Assembly (NCBI GenBank): GCA_022340265.1
Contig: JAJDOH010000054.1
Coordinates: forward strand, 1-45,115
Reading direction: 5' to 3'
Source of the DNA: Deltaproteobacteria bacterium
GTDB taxonomy: Bacteria; Desulfobacterota; DSM-4660; Desulfatiglandales; Desulfatiglandaceae
Length of the DNA: 45,115 nt
Position 1 is the stretch's first letter. Every line of letters begins with the position of its first letter. The position numbers and the translations under genes were made by a program. The notes beneath the pieces were generated by a model. It had not been told where the DNA came from and did no database searches. It worked only from the letters and a program-made list of their open reading frames with translations. Below are positions 31,942 to 42,488 of this stretch, one piece after another.

Positions 31942-33117
31942 TTGAACAATGAAAACTGCAGAAAAGACCTGTTGAAAGCGGTCAAACGGGTTGTTATCAA
32001 AATCGGCAGTGGTGTTCTGACCGGAGATGACGGTTTGAACCTGCCCGTCATGTATGGTCTCAGCGCTGACATCAGTGCACTTAAAGAGTCGGGGATAGAG
32101 GTCGTCCTGGTCTCTTCAGGGGCCATTGCAGCGGGCATTCGCAAGATGCAGATGACCAGCAAGCCCCGCTCGGTCTCCCAACAACAGGCAACGGCTGCCG
32201 TGGGACAGGGACATCTCATCAGAGCTTGGGAAAACGCATTTGAAGTTTACGGTCACCGGGTGGGACAGGTACTGTTAACCCGAGACGATCTGACCCATCG
32301 ACGTCGCTATTTGAACGCTCGCAACACGATTTTCACCCTTCTTTCCTGGAAAATCATTCCCATCGTCAACGAAAACGACACCGTGGTGGTAGACGAAATC
32401 AAATTCGGAGACAACGACAATCTGAGCGCCATGGTGACCAACCTGTCAGAAGCTGATTTCCTTATCAACCTCACCAATATCGACGGTCTGTTTGACAAAG
32501 ATCCGAGAGATCACAAAGATGCCCGGCTCATTTCCGTGGTGGAAAAGGTTGATCGGAAAATCGCCCAGTTTGCCGGCACCATCCCAGGATTCCTTGGAAA
32601 AGGGGGTATGGGAAGTAAGATCAGGGCTGCCAAGAAGGTCGCCATTGCCGGCGCTCCCACCATTATCGCCAATGGACTTAAACCCGGCATCATCAAAAGT
32701 CTTTTTGAGGGACATGAAGAAGGAACGCTTTTTCTGCCGGAAGCGGTTTCCCTTTGCAGCCGAAAACACTGGATCGCTTTTACCAAATCACCCAAAGGGG
32801 AGATTATCATCGACCGGGGCGCCGAGATTGCCATTGTGGAAAAAGGGAAGAGCCTGCTCCCTTCGGGCATCAAAGAGGTACGGGGTCAGTTCAGCCTCGG
32901 CAATTCCGTATTGCTGATCAACGAGGACGGTGAACCCGTAGCCGTCGGGATGGTCAGCTACCATTCCGGAAACATCAGGAGAATCATGGGTGCGAAAAGC
33001 GCCGAAATAGAGTCTATTTTGGGCTTTAAACATGACGACGAAGTCATTCACCGAAACAACATGGTGCTGACAGCGCTTATGGATGAAGGAGACGAGGCAT
33101 GTCGCTTGAACGTATGA
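31942..33117 (+). CDS. proB: Glutamate 5-kinase
   Basis: A 391-residue enzyme of proline synthesis, which phosphorylates glutamate. An amino-acid-kinase domain ([35 protein letters not shown]) is followed by a C-terminal PUA domain from about 285. The start is TTG 31942; the nearby ATG is out of frame. It overlaps proA by 19 bases. Confidence 0.96.
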   Translation: MNNENCRKDLLKAVKRVVIKIGSGVLTGDDGLNLPVMYGLSADISALKESGIEVVLVSSGAIAAGIRKMQMTSKPRSVSQQQATAAVGQGHLIRAWENAFEVYGHRVGQVLLTRDDLTHRRRYLNARNTIFTLLSWKIIPIVNENDTVVVDEIKFGDNDNLSAMVTNLSEADFLINLTNIDGLFDKDPRDHKDARLISVVEKVDRKIAQFAGTIPGFLGKGGMGSKIRAAKKVAIAGAPTIIANGLKPGIIKSLFEGHEEGTLFLPEAVSLCSRKHWIAFTKSPKGEIIIDRGAEIAIVEKGKSLLPSGIKEVRGQFSLGNSVLLINEDGEPVAVGMVSYHSGNIRRIMGAKSAEIESILGFKHDDEVIHRNNMVLTALMDEGDEACRLNV

Positions 33118-34355
33118 TCAAAAACATGGCCGGAGATGCCAAAAGGGCATCCAGAGCAATGAGAAGCCTGGAAAGTGGGCAGAAAGACGATGCCCTTCTT
33201 AAAATGGCCGAAAGGTTGCTTTCGGCCCGGGAAATCATTTCAGCCGAAAATCAGAAAGATCTGAAGGCTGCCCGCGATGCCGGTCTTTCCGCGGCCATGC
33301 TGGATCGCTTGACCCTGAGCGAACCGGTTATCGGCGCCATGGCGGACGGACTAAGGGAAGTTGCTGCCCTGCCCGACCCGGTCGGTGCGGTACCGGGCAT
33401 GTGGAAACGTCCCAACGGCCTGCTGGTGGGACGGGTACGAATCCCCCTGGGTGTCATCGGTTTCATTTTTGAATCCCGTCCCAATGTTACTGTGGATGCG
33501 GCAGCCCTGTGCATCAAGTCCGGCAATGCCGTCATTCTTAAAGGCGGCTCGGAGGCCATCCATTCCAACATGGTCCTGGGTAGACTGCTGGCGGAAGCGC
33601 TGCAGGAAGTGGGCATTCCCGAAAAAGCAGTTCAGGTAATCCCCACCACTGAAAGGGAGGCGGTCAATGCGCTCATCAGCATGGAAGACGAAATTGATGT
33701 CATCATCCCCAGGGGTGGAGAAGGCCTCATTCGGTTTGTCACCCGGAACTCACGGATTCCGGTATTGAAACACTACAAGGGGGTCTGCCATATTTACGTG
33801 GACCAATCCGCCTCTCTTGATATGGCCAAAGATATCTGTTTCAACGCAAAGGTGCAGAGGCCCGGTGTCTGTAACGCCCTTGAAACGTTACTGGTCCACG
33901 AAGATATAGCCGCAAGGTTTCTTCCTCAAATGGGAAAACAATTTCAGAGAGCCGGCGTTGAAATCAGAGGCTGCCCCAAGACTTTGACCCTGATACCGGA
34001 TGCCGTGACGGCCACCGAATCGGACTGGCCCGCGGAATTTCTGGACCTGGTGCTTGCGGTCAAGGTCGTCGGCAGTATGGATGAGGCCCTGGACCACATA
34101 GAAGCCTACGGATCGCAGCATACGGAAGCCATCATCACCAATGATTATGACCGTTCACAGCGTTTTCTGGCCCAGGTGGATTCTTCCGTGGTACTGGTAA
34201 ATGCGTCCACCCGGTTTAACGATGGCAATCAGCTGGGCCTGGGTGCTGAAATCGGCATCAACACATCCAAACTCCATGCCTTCGGGCCCATGGGACTGGA
34301 AGAGCTGACCACCACCAAATTCGTGGTTTACGGTCAGGGACAAACAAGAAAATAG
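33099..34355 (+). CDS. proA: Gamma-glutamyl phosphate reductase
   Basis: A 418-residue NADPH enzyme that makes glutamate semialdehyde for proline. It has the aldehyde-dehydrogenase-like fold, with [18 protein letters not shown] and the catalytic Cys in [19 protein letters not shown] lies seven bases before the ATG, inside proB. Confidence 0.97.
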   Translation: MSLERMIKNMAGDAKRASRAMRSLESGQKDDALLKMAERLLSAREIISAENQKDLKAARDAGLSAAMLDRLTLSEPVIGAMADGLREVAALPDPVGAVPGMWKRPNGLLVGRVRIPLGVIGFIFESRPNVTVDAAALCIKSGNAVILKGGSEAIHSNMVLGRLLAEALQEVGIPEKAVQVIPTTEREAVNALISMEDEIDVIIPRGGEGLIRFVTRNSRIPVLKHYKGVCHIYVDQSASLDMAKDICFNAKVQRPGVCNALETLLVHEDIAARFLPQMGKQFQRAGVEIRGCPKTLTLIPDAVTATESDWPAEFLDLVLAVKVVGSMDEALDHIEAYGSQHTEAIITNDYDRSQRFLAQVDSSVVLVNASTRFNDGNQLGLGAEIGINTSKLHAFGPMGLEELTTTKFVVYGQGQTRK

Positions 34356-34364
34356 GAGTCTTAT

Positions 34365-35054
34365 GTGAAACTGGGTATCCTCGGCGGCACTTTTGATCCG
34401 ATTCATCTGGGACATCTGCGTTCCGCCGAAGAGATCGCCCAGTATCTGGCGCTTGAGAAGGTCTATTTAATCCCTTCCGCTCAGCCCCCACACAAAACCG
34501 AATCCCCCATAACGCCTTTCCGCCACAGACTGGCCATGAGCCGACTGGGAACAGATTGTTCCGATCTGCTCGAAACCATGGATTTGGAAGGTAAAAGGGC
34601 CGGGATTTCCTATTCCATTGAAACCCTTCGGGAACTGCATCGGATTTTTGGCCCTTCAACGGAACTTTTTTTTATTCTCGGAACAGACGCTTTTCTGGAA
34701 ATCAAAACCTGGCGGGATTACAAACGCCTTTTTGAATACGCGCATTTCGTCATCCTTCACCGTGACGGCTGCCAGGACCGAGGGCTTACGGGCATTTTTT
34801 CCGATCTTGACATTCAGGCAGCCAAAAAGGGCGCCGAAAACTATTTTGTTGCCCCATCCGGAAACGCTGTGATTCTCATAACACCGACCCGCATGGAAAT
34901 ATCTTCGACAAATATTCGAAACATGGTAAAAGAAGATAAATCCATCCGTTTCCTTGTTCCTGAATCGGTCAGGGTCTACATTGTCGAAAAAGGATTTTAT
35001 CTGAATGATGACTCCCATGGAAAAAGCGAGGCTTTGCCTCACAACCATTCTTGA
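34365..35054 (+). CDS. nadD: Nicotinate-nucleotide adenylyltransferase
   Basis: A 229-residue NAD-synthesis enzyme. GGTFDPIHLGHLR is the nucleotidyltransferase HxGH motif, and ISSTNIRNMV is the second ATP motif. The start is GTG 34365 with AGGAG six bases upstream; the preceding ATG runs straight into TGA. Confidence 0.95.
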   Translation: MKLGILGGTFDPIHLGHLRSAEEIAQYLALEKVYLIPSAQPPHKTESPITPFRHRLAMSRLGTDCSDLLETMDLEGKRAGISYSIETLRELHRIFGPSTELFFILGTDAFLEIKTWRDYKRLFEYAHFVILHRDGCQDRGLTGIFSDLDIQAAKKGAENYFVAPSGNAVILITPTRMEISSTNIRNMVKEDKSIRFLVPESVRVYIVEKGFYLNDDSHGKSEALPHNHS

Positions 35055-35352
35055 AAGGAAAGCCGTTGATCCCATCCTCTTGCATGTGGAAGACCTTACA
35101 ACGGTCGCAGACTATTTTTTAATCACAGGCGGCAATTCCACCCGCCAGGTTCAGGCCATTTCACGACACCTGCAAAGAACCCTGAAAGACAAAGGCGTAA
35201 AGGCATACGGCGTTGAAGGGGAACAAGAGGGGCGATGGGTATTGCTGGACTATGGCGACGTGGTTATCCACCTCTTCTATCAGCCCGTGCGTGAATTCTA
35301 TGATCTGGAAGGACTCTGGGTTGAAGCGCCGGAGGTAAGCCTTGAAACGTAA
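35005..35352 (+). CDS. rsfS: Ribosome silencing factor RsfS
   Basis: A 115-residue DUF143-family protein (VADYFLITGGNSTRQVQAI, EGRWVLLDYGDVVIHLF) that binds L14 and prevents subunit joining. It overlaps nadD by 50 bases; an ATG at 35017 is an alternative start. The nadD-rsfS pairing is conserved in bacteria. Confidence 0.95.
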   Translation: MMTPMEKARLCLTTILERKAVDPILLHVEDLTTVADYFLITGGNSTRQVQAISRHLQRTLKDKGVKAYGVEGEQEGRWVLLDYGDVVIHLFYQPVREFYDLEGLWVEAPEVSLET

Positions 35353-36787
35353 GCCAATGGAAAGTTTGGGGTTGAAAGCGCGGCCATGTCACAGGCGAAT
35401 CATTTCGCTTTTGATCGCGGCCCTGCTATTGTGGTCTTCTTTTTCCTTTAAATCAACCGCTTATGCCCTTTCTATCGAAGATGAATGGAAAATGGGGCAG
35501 GCCTTCCTCCTTCAGATCCGCAATCAGTATGAACTGGTTTCGGATCCTTTTGCCTCTAAATACATTAACGATCTGGGCCAATATCTGCTGGCACCTCTGG
35601 AAACCAGGCCGTTTCCCTTTCACTTTTATATCATCAGCGACGACACCCTCAACGCATTTGCAGGTCCCGGAGGGCATATCTTCTTCTATTCCGGCCTCAT
35701 TGAGGCGATGGACAGCGTGGATGAACTGGCGGCGGTGATGTGCCATGAAATCGGCCACATTGCTGCACGGCACTTGTCCAAACGTATCGACCAGGCCAAG
35801 AATATCGGCATCGGTACCATGGCGGGAATCCTGGCCGGCATACTTGTCGGCGGTCCTCTTGCAGCAGCACTCATCACCGGTTCCATGGCCGCCGGCATGC
35901 AGGCCCAGTATCATTTCAGCCGGGAGGATGAACGCCAAGCTGACCAGTTGAGCTATAAATACATCAAACCATCTACTTTTGATTCAAAAGCGATGATCGG
36001 GGCCCTTCAAAAAATTCAGAAGGGAAACTGGATCGGGACCGGGCAGACGCCGCCCTACCTGTTAACCCATCCCACGGGACCCGAACGGATGAGCAACCTT
36101 GAATCCCTTTCAAATACGGATAAGCCGTTAAGCCTGAGTAAAGAAGCCGTTTATCTGGAAGCCCTTTTTCCGGCATTTCAGACCATTGTCATGGCTATCT
36201 GCAAAAAGCCGGAAGATGCCATGGAAAAATTCCAGAATACCCTAAAAAAAGATCCGGATGCATGGTTGCCGCAACTGGGTTTGGGAATTGTTTTCCTGCG
36301 GGACAACAGATATCCCGAAGCCATCACCGTCCTTAATAAAGCCCGGCAAAAACAACCTGAATTCCTTCCGATCCTGAGAACCCTTGGAGAAGCATATTTA
36401 ATGAACGGGGAACAGCAAAAAGCCAGGCATGTTATTGAAACGGCTCTCGATTTGAATCACAGTGACAAGGCGGCACTTCTCCTGATGGGTACCATCTACC
36501 AAGAAGAAGGTAAAATGGGAAATGCCCTCCGTATATTCGAGAAACTGTCCTATCTCCCACCGGTCAAAAACGATGTTTATTATCACTTGGGCGTGTGTTA
36601 CGGAAGGGATAAACAACTGGCGCTGGCCCATTTTAATTTTGGCATCTATTTTAAGAATATGGGCCAATTCAAAAAAGCGATGTTCCATTTTAATAAAGCC
36701 AAAGAAATCGCTGCCGGAAACACCACCCTCATGGAAAAAATTCATAAGGAAACTGAAGATGTTGAAAAAATGAAGGACCAAACATGA
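35342..36787 (+). CDS. M48-family metalloprotease with TPR domain (BepA-like)
   Basis: A 481-residue protein. A signal peptide ends near SFKSTAYA (about residue 42), so it acts in the periplasm. The zinc site is HEIGH (135-139), with the third ligand in SREDERQAD near 196. TPR repeats fill the C-terminal half (about 270-475). This is the layout of BepA/YfgC, which checks outer-membrane protein assembly. The TTG start at 35342 has GGAGG six bases upstream and overlaps rsfS by 11 bases. Confidence 0.87.
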   Translation: MKRKPMESLGLKARPCHRRIISLLIAALLLWSSFSFKSTAYALSIEDEWKMGQAFLLQIRNQYELVSDPFASKYINDLGQYLLAPLETRPFPFHFYIISDDTLNAFAGPGGHIFFYSGLIEAMDSVDELAAVMCHEIGHIAARHLSKRIDQAKNIGIGTMAGILAGILVGGPLAAALITGSMAAGMQAQYHFSREDERQADQLSYKYIKPSTFDSKAMIGALQKIQKGNWIGTGQTPPYLLTHPTGPERMSNLESLSNTDKPLSLSKEAVYLEALFPAFQTIVMAICKKPEDAMEKFQNTLKKDPDAWLPQLGLGIVFLRDNRYPEAITVLNKARQKQPEFLPILRTLGEAYLMNGEQQKARHVIETALDLNHSDKAALLLMGTIYQEEGKMGNALRIFEKLSYLPPVKNDVYYHLGVCYGRDKQLALAHFNFGIYFKNMGQFKKAMFHFNKAKEIAAGNTTLMEKIHKETEDVEKMKDQT

Positions 36788-36800
36788 AAGGAGGTTTACC

Positions 36801-38096
36801 ATGTCTTTTACAAAAGGAACGGTATCCGAAGAATTTGAAAATGTGCTGAAAATAGGTCGTCCCCCCAACATCGTTCAACTGTTTCCCAATTCTAAAGCGC
36901 TCATTGTGAGCGGAAAGGTCATCGATCGCGCCATGCTCGGAAAGGGCAAGGCCATGACCATAGCGGCAAACGGTCGCAATCATTTTGTTATTCGTGGGGC
37001 GCTACGAGCAGCTCAGCGGGCCAATGCAGCCATTATCCTGGAAATTGCCAAATCCGAAGGGGGCGCCAATGCCTACTGCCCCGTCAACTACTGGAATCTT
37101 GCCAGGCAGGCCGATGCGGTCATGAATGAAATGGGCATTACCGTTCCCGTCGCCATCCACGCAGACCATTACGGCATCAAAAGCCAGGCGGACGTTGAAG
37201 CTGCCAAAGTGGAAATTCCCACGCTATTTGAATCGGGCATGACATCCATTGCCATAGATGCATCTCACATGCCCGATGAAGATAACCTTTTTGCCAACCT
37301 GGCGCTCAGTCCCTACGTGCCCGACTGGGCCGGTTATGAAACTGAAATTGGAGAAATAAAGGGAAAGCTGGGCCTTTCAACTGCGAAGGAAGCCCTGTTC
37401 CTGATTCAAGGGCTCAATGCAAACGATGTCTTCCCTGACTGGATCGCCCTCAACAACGGCACCACCCACGGTATCGAACAGAGTGATGAGGGAATTCAGG
37501 TGCCGCTCACCGCGGAAATCCATGAGGCCCTCGCCAAATACAATATATCGGGCGCACAACATGGTACTTCCGGTAACAATTCGGAGCGCCTCAGAAATAT
37601 TGTACAACGAACCAACACCACCAAAGCCAATGTGGCCACGGCGCTACAGATGATCTCGTGGGGCGTCAAAGTCAATGATTTCGGTAACGCCATGCTGGAT
37701 GAAAATGGGGATTTCATCAAAATGCCGGATGCGGGCGTGACCGATGATATGTGGCGTGAAATGGTCAGTTACGCACAGGAGCGAGATATTAAAGGTGGAA
37801 ACTACAAGAAACTCAACCTGCCGTTTGAAAACAAACTGTTGGCCCTTCCCCGGAACATACGGGAACGGATGGTCCAGGGAGTTGAAGATTTTGTCTACAG
37901 CCTTCTAACAAAGGTCTTTAATGCTCAGGATACAGCCCCTCTGGCCCTTGAAGCGATTCTGGCGGCAGGCTCTTACGACCTGGGAGCAAAGAGTCGGTGC
38001 ATTGAAGACCCCACCGAGTGGACCGAAGAAAAAATCAAACAAAGGGTGGCTGGACTCGATTCGGACAAGAGGTCCACGGGAGACTTTGATGACTGA
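36801..38096 (+). CDS. Class II fructose-bisphosphate aldolase
   Basis: A 431-residue zinc aldolase of the longer class II type. VAIHADHYG contains the catalytic Asp and a zinc His, and GTTHG and SGAQHGTSGNN are phosphate- and metal-site segments. AAAGGAGG precedes the ATG. The stop overlaps the start of the next gene by 8 bases. It probably serves gluconeogenesis or glycolysis together with the phosphofructokinase at 7828. Confidence 0.88.
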   Translation: MSFTKGTVSEEFENVLKIGRPPNIVQLFPNSKALIVSGKVIDRAMLGKGKAMTIAANGRNHFVIRGALRAAQRANAAIILEIAKSEGGANAYCPVNYWNLARQADAVMNEMGITVPVAIHADHYGIKSQADVEAAKVEIPTLFESGMTSIAIDASHMPDEDNLFANLALSPYVPDWAGYETEIGEIKGKLGLSTAKEALFLIQGLNANDVFPDWIALNNGTTHGIEQSDEGIQVPLTAEIHEALAKYNISGAQHGTSGNNSERLRNIVQRTNTTKANVATALQMISWGVKVNDFGNAMLDENGDFIKMPDAGVTDDMWREMVSYAQERDIKGGNYKKLNLPFENKLLALPRNIRERMVQGVEDFVYSLLTKVFNAQDTAPLALEAILAAGSYDLGAKSRCIEDPTEWTEEKIKQRVAGLDSDKRSTGDFDD

Positions 38097-39138
38097 ACCA
38101 TCTGCAGATTGTCGGTCAGATCGACATCTTTGGGTGGAAAATTTAGCGCCTGATACAAGGGTTTCCGGATGCTACCTGGTAAAATCGAAAAAGCTGTCCA
38201 CCACACGCAACGGAAACCCCTTTCTGAGCCTCACCCTGGCAGACAAGACAGGGGACCTGCCGGCCAAAGTCTGGGACAGGGCCGAAATCCTTTCCGATCT
38301 TTTCCATGAGGGCGATGTCATTGAAATTGCCGGCAAAACCGACACCTACCAAGGCCAGATTCAACTGACCGTCTTTACACTGCATCCTTTTACTGAAAGG
38401 CCGGACCCCGACCTGTTCGTGGAAACATCACCCTTTGACATTCCGGGGATGATGCGATCCCTGAGGACCGTTCTGAACCAGGTCAGGGATATCCATTTAA
38501 AAGCATTGATCGATCTGTTCTGGAAAGATCGAAGGTTCATGAATCTTTTCAGGAAAGCGCCTGCAGCCAAGAATTTCCACCACGGATATCTGGGGGGGCT
38601 ACTGGAACATACCCTGTCCGTCTGCCGTCTAGCGGCACAGGTATCCGACCACTACCCGGCTTTAAATAAAGACCTGCTGATCACGGCCGCCTTTCTTCAC
38701 GACGTGGGTAAAACCCGAGAGTTTTCATGGGGCATGAACATCGATTATACCGATGAAGGAAGGCTGGTGGGTCACATTGTTCTGGGCGTGGCCATATTGG
38801 ACGAAAAATTGGGGTCGCTGAAGTATTTCCCTGATGAATTGGCAATTCGACTGAGACATTTAATCCTCAGCCATCACGGCCAATACGATTTTGGTTCGCC
38901 CAAAGAGCCTAAATTTCTGGAGGCATTTGCACTGCATCTCTTAGATGACCTGGACGCCAAAATCAACGGCTTACACCGTTTTATGGAACGGGACCGGCAG
39001 GAAGGTCCCTGGACCGATTTCAACCGCATGTTTCGTAAATTCTTTCTTAAGAGCCCGGTCCCCGGCACACGGGAAACCGAAGAAAAAAGAGAGACCGAGA
39101 TCAATCGGCAGGGCATGCTGTTCTCACCCAACGCCTGA
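38089..39138 (+). CDS. OB-fold/HD-domain protein, YhaM-like 3'-5' exoribonuclease
   Basis: A 349-residue protein. The N-terminal OB fold (about 30-105; GNPFLSLTLADKTGDLPAKVW) is the nucleic-acid-binding type. The HD domain (about 155-300) has FHHGYLGGLLEHT, the metal pair in FLHDVGKTREF, and later SHHGQYDF and DDLDAK. This combination is that of YhaM-type nucleases. ATG 38089 is chosen because its ribosome site GGGAG lies in the aldolase end; the frame is open further upstream only by chance. Confidence 0.85.
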   Translation: MTEPSADCRSDRHLWVENLAPDTRVSGCYLVKSKKLSTTRNGNPFLSLTLADKTGDLPAKVWDRAEILSDLFHEGDVIEIAGKTDTYQGQIQLTVFTLHPFTERPDPDLFVETSPFDIPGMMRSLRTVLNQVRDIHLKALIDLFWKDRRFMNLFRKAPAAKNFHHGYLGGLLEHTLSVCRLAAQVSDHYPALNKDLLITAAFLHDVGKTREFSWGMNIDYTDEGRLVGHIVLGVAILDEKLGSLKYFPDELAIRLRHLILSHHGQYDFGSPKEPKFLEAFALHLLDDLDAKINGLHRFMERDRQEGPWTDFNRMFRKFFLKSPVPGTRETEEKRETEINRQGMLFSPNA

Positions 39139-39181
39139 ATCCTTTTTTCCGAAAGAGACCTGGAAGTAGAAATCTAACGCC

Positions 39182-40993
39182 ATGGCCATTTTAACCCTTC
39201 GAGACATCAGCCTCGCTTTCGGCAAACCCCTGCTTTTTGAAAAAGCCGACCTGGAAGTGGAAGAAGGAGAACGCCTGTGCCTGGTCGGTCGAAACGGCGC
39301 AGGGAAAAGCACACTTCTGAGGTTGATCAAAGATGACATTAAACCGGATTCCGGCCGGATTTTCCGCCAGCCCGGACTTAAAATAGGTGCCCTCTCCCAG
39401 GAAATCCCCCGGGTGATCCACGGCACAATTGTGGACGTCATATCTTCACGCCTGATACGGTTTTCCACGGACGAATCAAGTCCCATATGGGAGATCCAAA
39501 CCCGCGTGGAAGAAATTATCTCCCGGTTCAAACTTTCCCCGGATGCCCTTTTTGAAACCCTTTCCGCCGGTATGAAACGAAGGGTACTGCTTGCCCGGAC
39601 CATTGCGGAAGACCCTGACCTGTTGCTGTTGGATGAGCCCACCAACCATATGGACATCCCTTCCATTGAAATGCTGGAAGATTTTCTGATTCAGTATCGA
39701 AAAACACTTCTTTTTGTCACCCATGACCGGAGATTTCTGCAAAATCTGGCCACACGCATCATTGAAATCGATCGTGGACGTCTCACATCCTGGAACTGCA
39801 ACTACAGCATCTACCTTGAGAGAAAGCAGGCGCTCATGGAGGCCGAGGAAGCACAAAATCGTCAGTTTGATAAAAAGCTGACAAAAGAGGAGGCCTGGAT
39901 TCGAAAAGGCATCAAGGCGCGCCGGACCCGAGATGAAGGACGCGTTCGGAAACTAAAAAAAATGCGCGAAGAGAGACAGGCCCGCCGCGAGCAAACCGGA
40001 CAGGTAAAAATGCGGGCACAGGAGGCCGAACGATCCGGGAAACTTGTCCTGGAGGCGGAAAATGTCTCCTATCAATATGGGGACCAAAGCATTATTAAGA
40101 ATTTTTCCGCCACCGTGCTTCGAGGCGATAAGATCGGCATCGTCGGACCCAACGGCTGCGGAAAAACAACTCTCATTCAAATTCTGTTACAGACCCTGGA
40201 ACCGCAGGCGGGGCGAATAAGAATGGGCACAAAAGTCAAATGCGCATATTTTGACCAGATAAGGGAACAACTTGACCCGGAAAAAACCGTGATCGAGAAC
40301 ATCACCGAGGGGGGGGATTTTATCATCATCGATGGGAAGAGCCGGCACGCCATGGGATATCTGAGAGACTTCCTATTTACACCGGATCAGGCGCGTAGTC
40401 CGGTTAAGACCCTTTCGGGTGGAGAGAGGAACCGACTTCTTCTGGCCCGTCTCTTTATGAAAGCGGCTAATCTTCTGGTACTGGATGAACCCACCAACGA
40501 TCTGGACACCGAAACCCTCGAGTTGCTGGAAGAACTGTTGTTGGATTTTCAGGGGAACGTTCTGCTGGTCAGTCATGACCGAACATTTCTGAACAATGTG
40601 GTCACCGGCATTTACGCCTTTGAAGGAAACGGTCAGGTCTTCGAATACGTGGGCGGATACGACGATTGGCTGAAACAGCGAAAAAAGAATGAGCCGCAAC
40701 TTGCCTCCAGGCCAAAGAAAAAATGCGCCAAAAAACCCAAGCCAAAACCGGAAGGGCCGAAAAAGCTCACTTTCCGGGAAAACCGGGAGCTTGAAAACAT
40801 ACCGTCCCTGATCGAATCCCTTGAACGGGAACATTCGCTGCTCTTCAACCGCATGTCGGACCCATCCTTTTACAAAAATGAAAGCACCGAAATAGCATAC
40901 GCCAAGGAGCGGCTCGAATCCCTTGAAGCCGAGCTTGAAAAAGCCTATCAAAGGTGGGAAGCACTTGATGCAATGAATGAAAATAGCCGTTGA
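39182..40993 (+). CDS. uup: ABC-F ATPase, Uup-like
   Basis: A 603-residue soluble protein with two ABC domains. Walker A motifs are GRNGAGKST and GPNGCGKTT, Walker B DEPTNHMD and DEPTNDLD, and signatures LSAGMKRR and LSGGERNR. A charged interdomain linker separates them. The C-terminal coiled coil (about 540-595) is characteristic of Uup, linked to DNA-structure or ribosome maintenance. There are no membrane segments. Confidence 0.92.
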   Translation: MAILTLRDISLAFGKPLLFEKADLEVEEGERLCLVGRNGAGKSTLLRLIKDDIKPDSGRIFRQPGLKIGALSQEIPRVIHGTIVDVISSRLIRFSTDESSPIWEIQTRVEEIISRFKLSPDALFETLSAGMKRRVLLARTIAEDPDLLLLDEPTNHMDIPSIEMLEDFLIQYRKTLLFVTHDRRFLQNLATRIIEIDRGRLTSWNCNYSIYLERKQALMEAEEAQNRQFDKKLTKEEAWIRKGIKARRTRDEGRVRKLKKMREERQARREQTGQVKMRAQEAERSGKLVLEAENVSYQYGDQSIIKNFSATVLRGDKIGIVGPNGCGKTTLIQILLQTLEPQAGRIRMGTKVKCAYFDQIREQLDPEKTVIENITEGGDFIIIDGKSRHAMGYLRDFLFTPDQARSPVKTLSGGERNRLLLARLFMKAANLLVLDEPTNDLDTETLELLEELLLDFQGNVLLVSHDRTFLNNVVTGIYAFEGNGQVFEYVGGYDDWLKQRKKNEPQLASRPKKKCAKKPKPKPEGPKKLTFRENRELENIPSLIESLEREHSLLFNRMSDPSFYKNESTEIAYAKERLESLEAELEKAYQRWEALDAMNENSR

Positions 40994-40999
40994 AGTAGG

Positions 41000-41021
41000 G
41001 GCAACTCTCCGTGGTTGCCCT
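41000..41021. terminator. Possible bidirectional hairpin between convergent genes
   Basis: GGGCAAC and GTTGCCC form a 7-bp stem with an 8-base loop, in the 52-base gap between uup and the convergent gene. The T tract on the plus side is poor. Confidence 0.4.
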
Positions 41022-41045
41022 TGTTGGATGCTTATTCCTGAGGCG

Positions 41046-42467
41046 TCACGGTTGAATCACAATGGCTGGATACAGCCCCTGCAGTTCACCGTCCGGGTAA
41101 GGCTGAATCGTATTGAAGGAGATGTTCTGGTTCTTTTGGGCATGTCCCCTGTTTTTCTTGCCGTCAAAGAAAGCCCCGTTGGCCTCTAAAATGTGATGGA
41201 TGCGTTCGCGGAATGTGTTGACAAAGACCGCGCCACTCCCTTCAAAAGACATATTACCTTTCATCAGGCCATCATCGATCTGGGATAATTCTTTGAGGGC
41301 AATGCTGTTGGTTTCAAGCTCGCCCGGGGTGCTAATCAACCCCCAGACCAGGTGGCCGGGCGGTACGGCCAATGGTTCTTTGATATCGATGATGGTATGG
41401 GGCATGATGATGGTGTCCTGACCCACGGTAAGCTGGGAGTCCGGCCGGCCCCTCAGGAAGGAGTTAAATCCCACGAACACATTTTTGTCCAGATTGGCTT
41501 CAATGATCTTCGCGCCATGAGCCGTAATATCAAATCCCTCGAGGCGGGAGTTGATAATATAGCACTGTTCCTGTGCGTTGGCGCCCTTGCCGAGCCACGC
41601 ATTTTCAAGATAGGCACGCTGGGCGACCATAACGTTTTCGCTGATATGAGTCTTAGGTTTGATCACCGAAAAACGGTTCAGAGAGCTGCTTTCAGGAACC
41701 GAGGCGGATCGTTCGATATTGAATACGTTAAAAAGCTGCCCAAAGTCTTCTTTCCGGTCCTCCACAAAATCGATGAACAAACCCTGGGGTGGGACACCTT
41801 CGTCAAAAAAAATATAATCCTTGAGACGGTCGACGGGGTATCGATAATGGAAATTGAACGCGTCGGGATTACGAACCCATACGGTTCCGGGATCGATTTT
41901 CAGATGATCTACCTCACCAGCCTGAATGTATGAAAACGCACCGATCACACAATCACGCATTGTGGTCAGATCGACCGTTGAAAAGGGCCCAAGAAAAGAC
42001 CCATCGATAGGCGCCCCATGGATATTGGCATAATGGCTTGATATGGTATCCCTGATAAAGAATTTTTCCAGGGTTTCCGGATCGTGTGAAAAATTATGAA
42101 CCAGGGTTTTGATTAGGAAACTGTCTTCTATATCAATGCCTTCGTCTCTGGTTATGGGGATTTCAAACTTCTGATAGTGAAATACATCACCCCGGTTTTT
42201 CAGTTCGTCACCCCGGATATCACTTTTGTAAAGCATCGAATTTCTGACACGGATTTTTCCCAAGAAGTAACTGCCGGCCAGATTGGAATGTTTGAATACA
42301 AAATCAAGGGGATGGTTGGGGGTAATGCCGTAGAAGGCATGGAATTTGACCATCTGATTCAGCGGAACCAGATTTTTGATAAACGGACTTACATCGTGCT
42401 CAAGTTCACGCAAATTGATATTGATTCTTTGAATAATCCGGCCCAGCAATTTTTCCAATTCCTTCAT
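41046..42467 (-). CDS. Uncharacterised protein, probable left-handed beta-helix (hexapeptide-like)
   Basis: A 473-residue protein of no family I can name. The middle and C-terminal parts show short V/I-x-x-x turns of acyltransferase-like beta helices (CVIGAFSYIQAG, VMVAQRAYLENAWLG, KNVFVGFNSFLRG, DTIIMPHTIIDI). There is no signal peptide and no obvious catalytic His. The N-terminal 40 residues are helical. It follows the CBS protein by 21 bases in one transcript. A sugar- or nucleotide-linked acyl or nucleotidyl role is possible but not shown. Confidence 0.7.
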   Translation of the reverse strand: MKELEKLLGRIIQRININLRELEHDVSPFIKNLVPLNQMVKFHAFYGITPNHPLDFVFKHSNLAGSYFLGKIRVRNSMLYKSDIRGDELKNRGDVFHYQKFEIPITRDEGIDIEDSFLIKTLVHNFSHDPETLEKFFIRDTISSHYANIHGAPIDGSFLGPFSTVDLTTMRDCVIGAFSYIQAGEVDHLKIDPGTVWVRNPDAFNFHYRYPVDRLKDYIFFDEGVPPQGLFIDFVEDRKEDFGQLFNVFNIERSASVPESSSLNRFSVIKPKTHISENVMVAQRAYLENAWLGKGANAQEQCYIINSRLEGFDITAHGAKIIEANLDKNVFVGFNSFLRGRPDSQLTVGQDTIIMPHTIIDIKEPLAVPPGHLVWGLISTPGELETNSIALKELSQIDDGLMKGNMSFEGSGAVFVNTFRERIHHILEANGAFFDGKKNRGHAQKNQNISFNTIQPYPDGELQGLYPAIVIQP

Positions 42468-42488
42468 AATGGTTCCTTAAATTACAGG

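Noticed and set aside
37921-38088. Upstream extension of the OB/HD protein
   Set aside because: This part is the aldolase gene in another frame; ATG 38089 has its own ribosome site.
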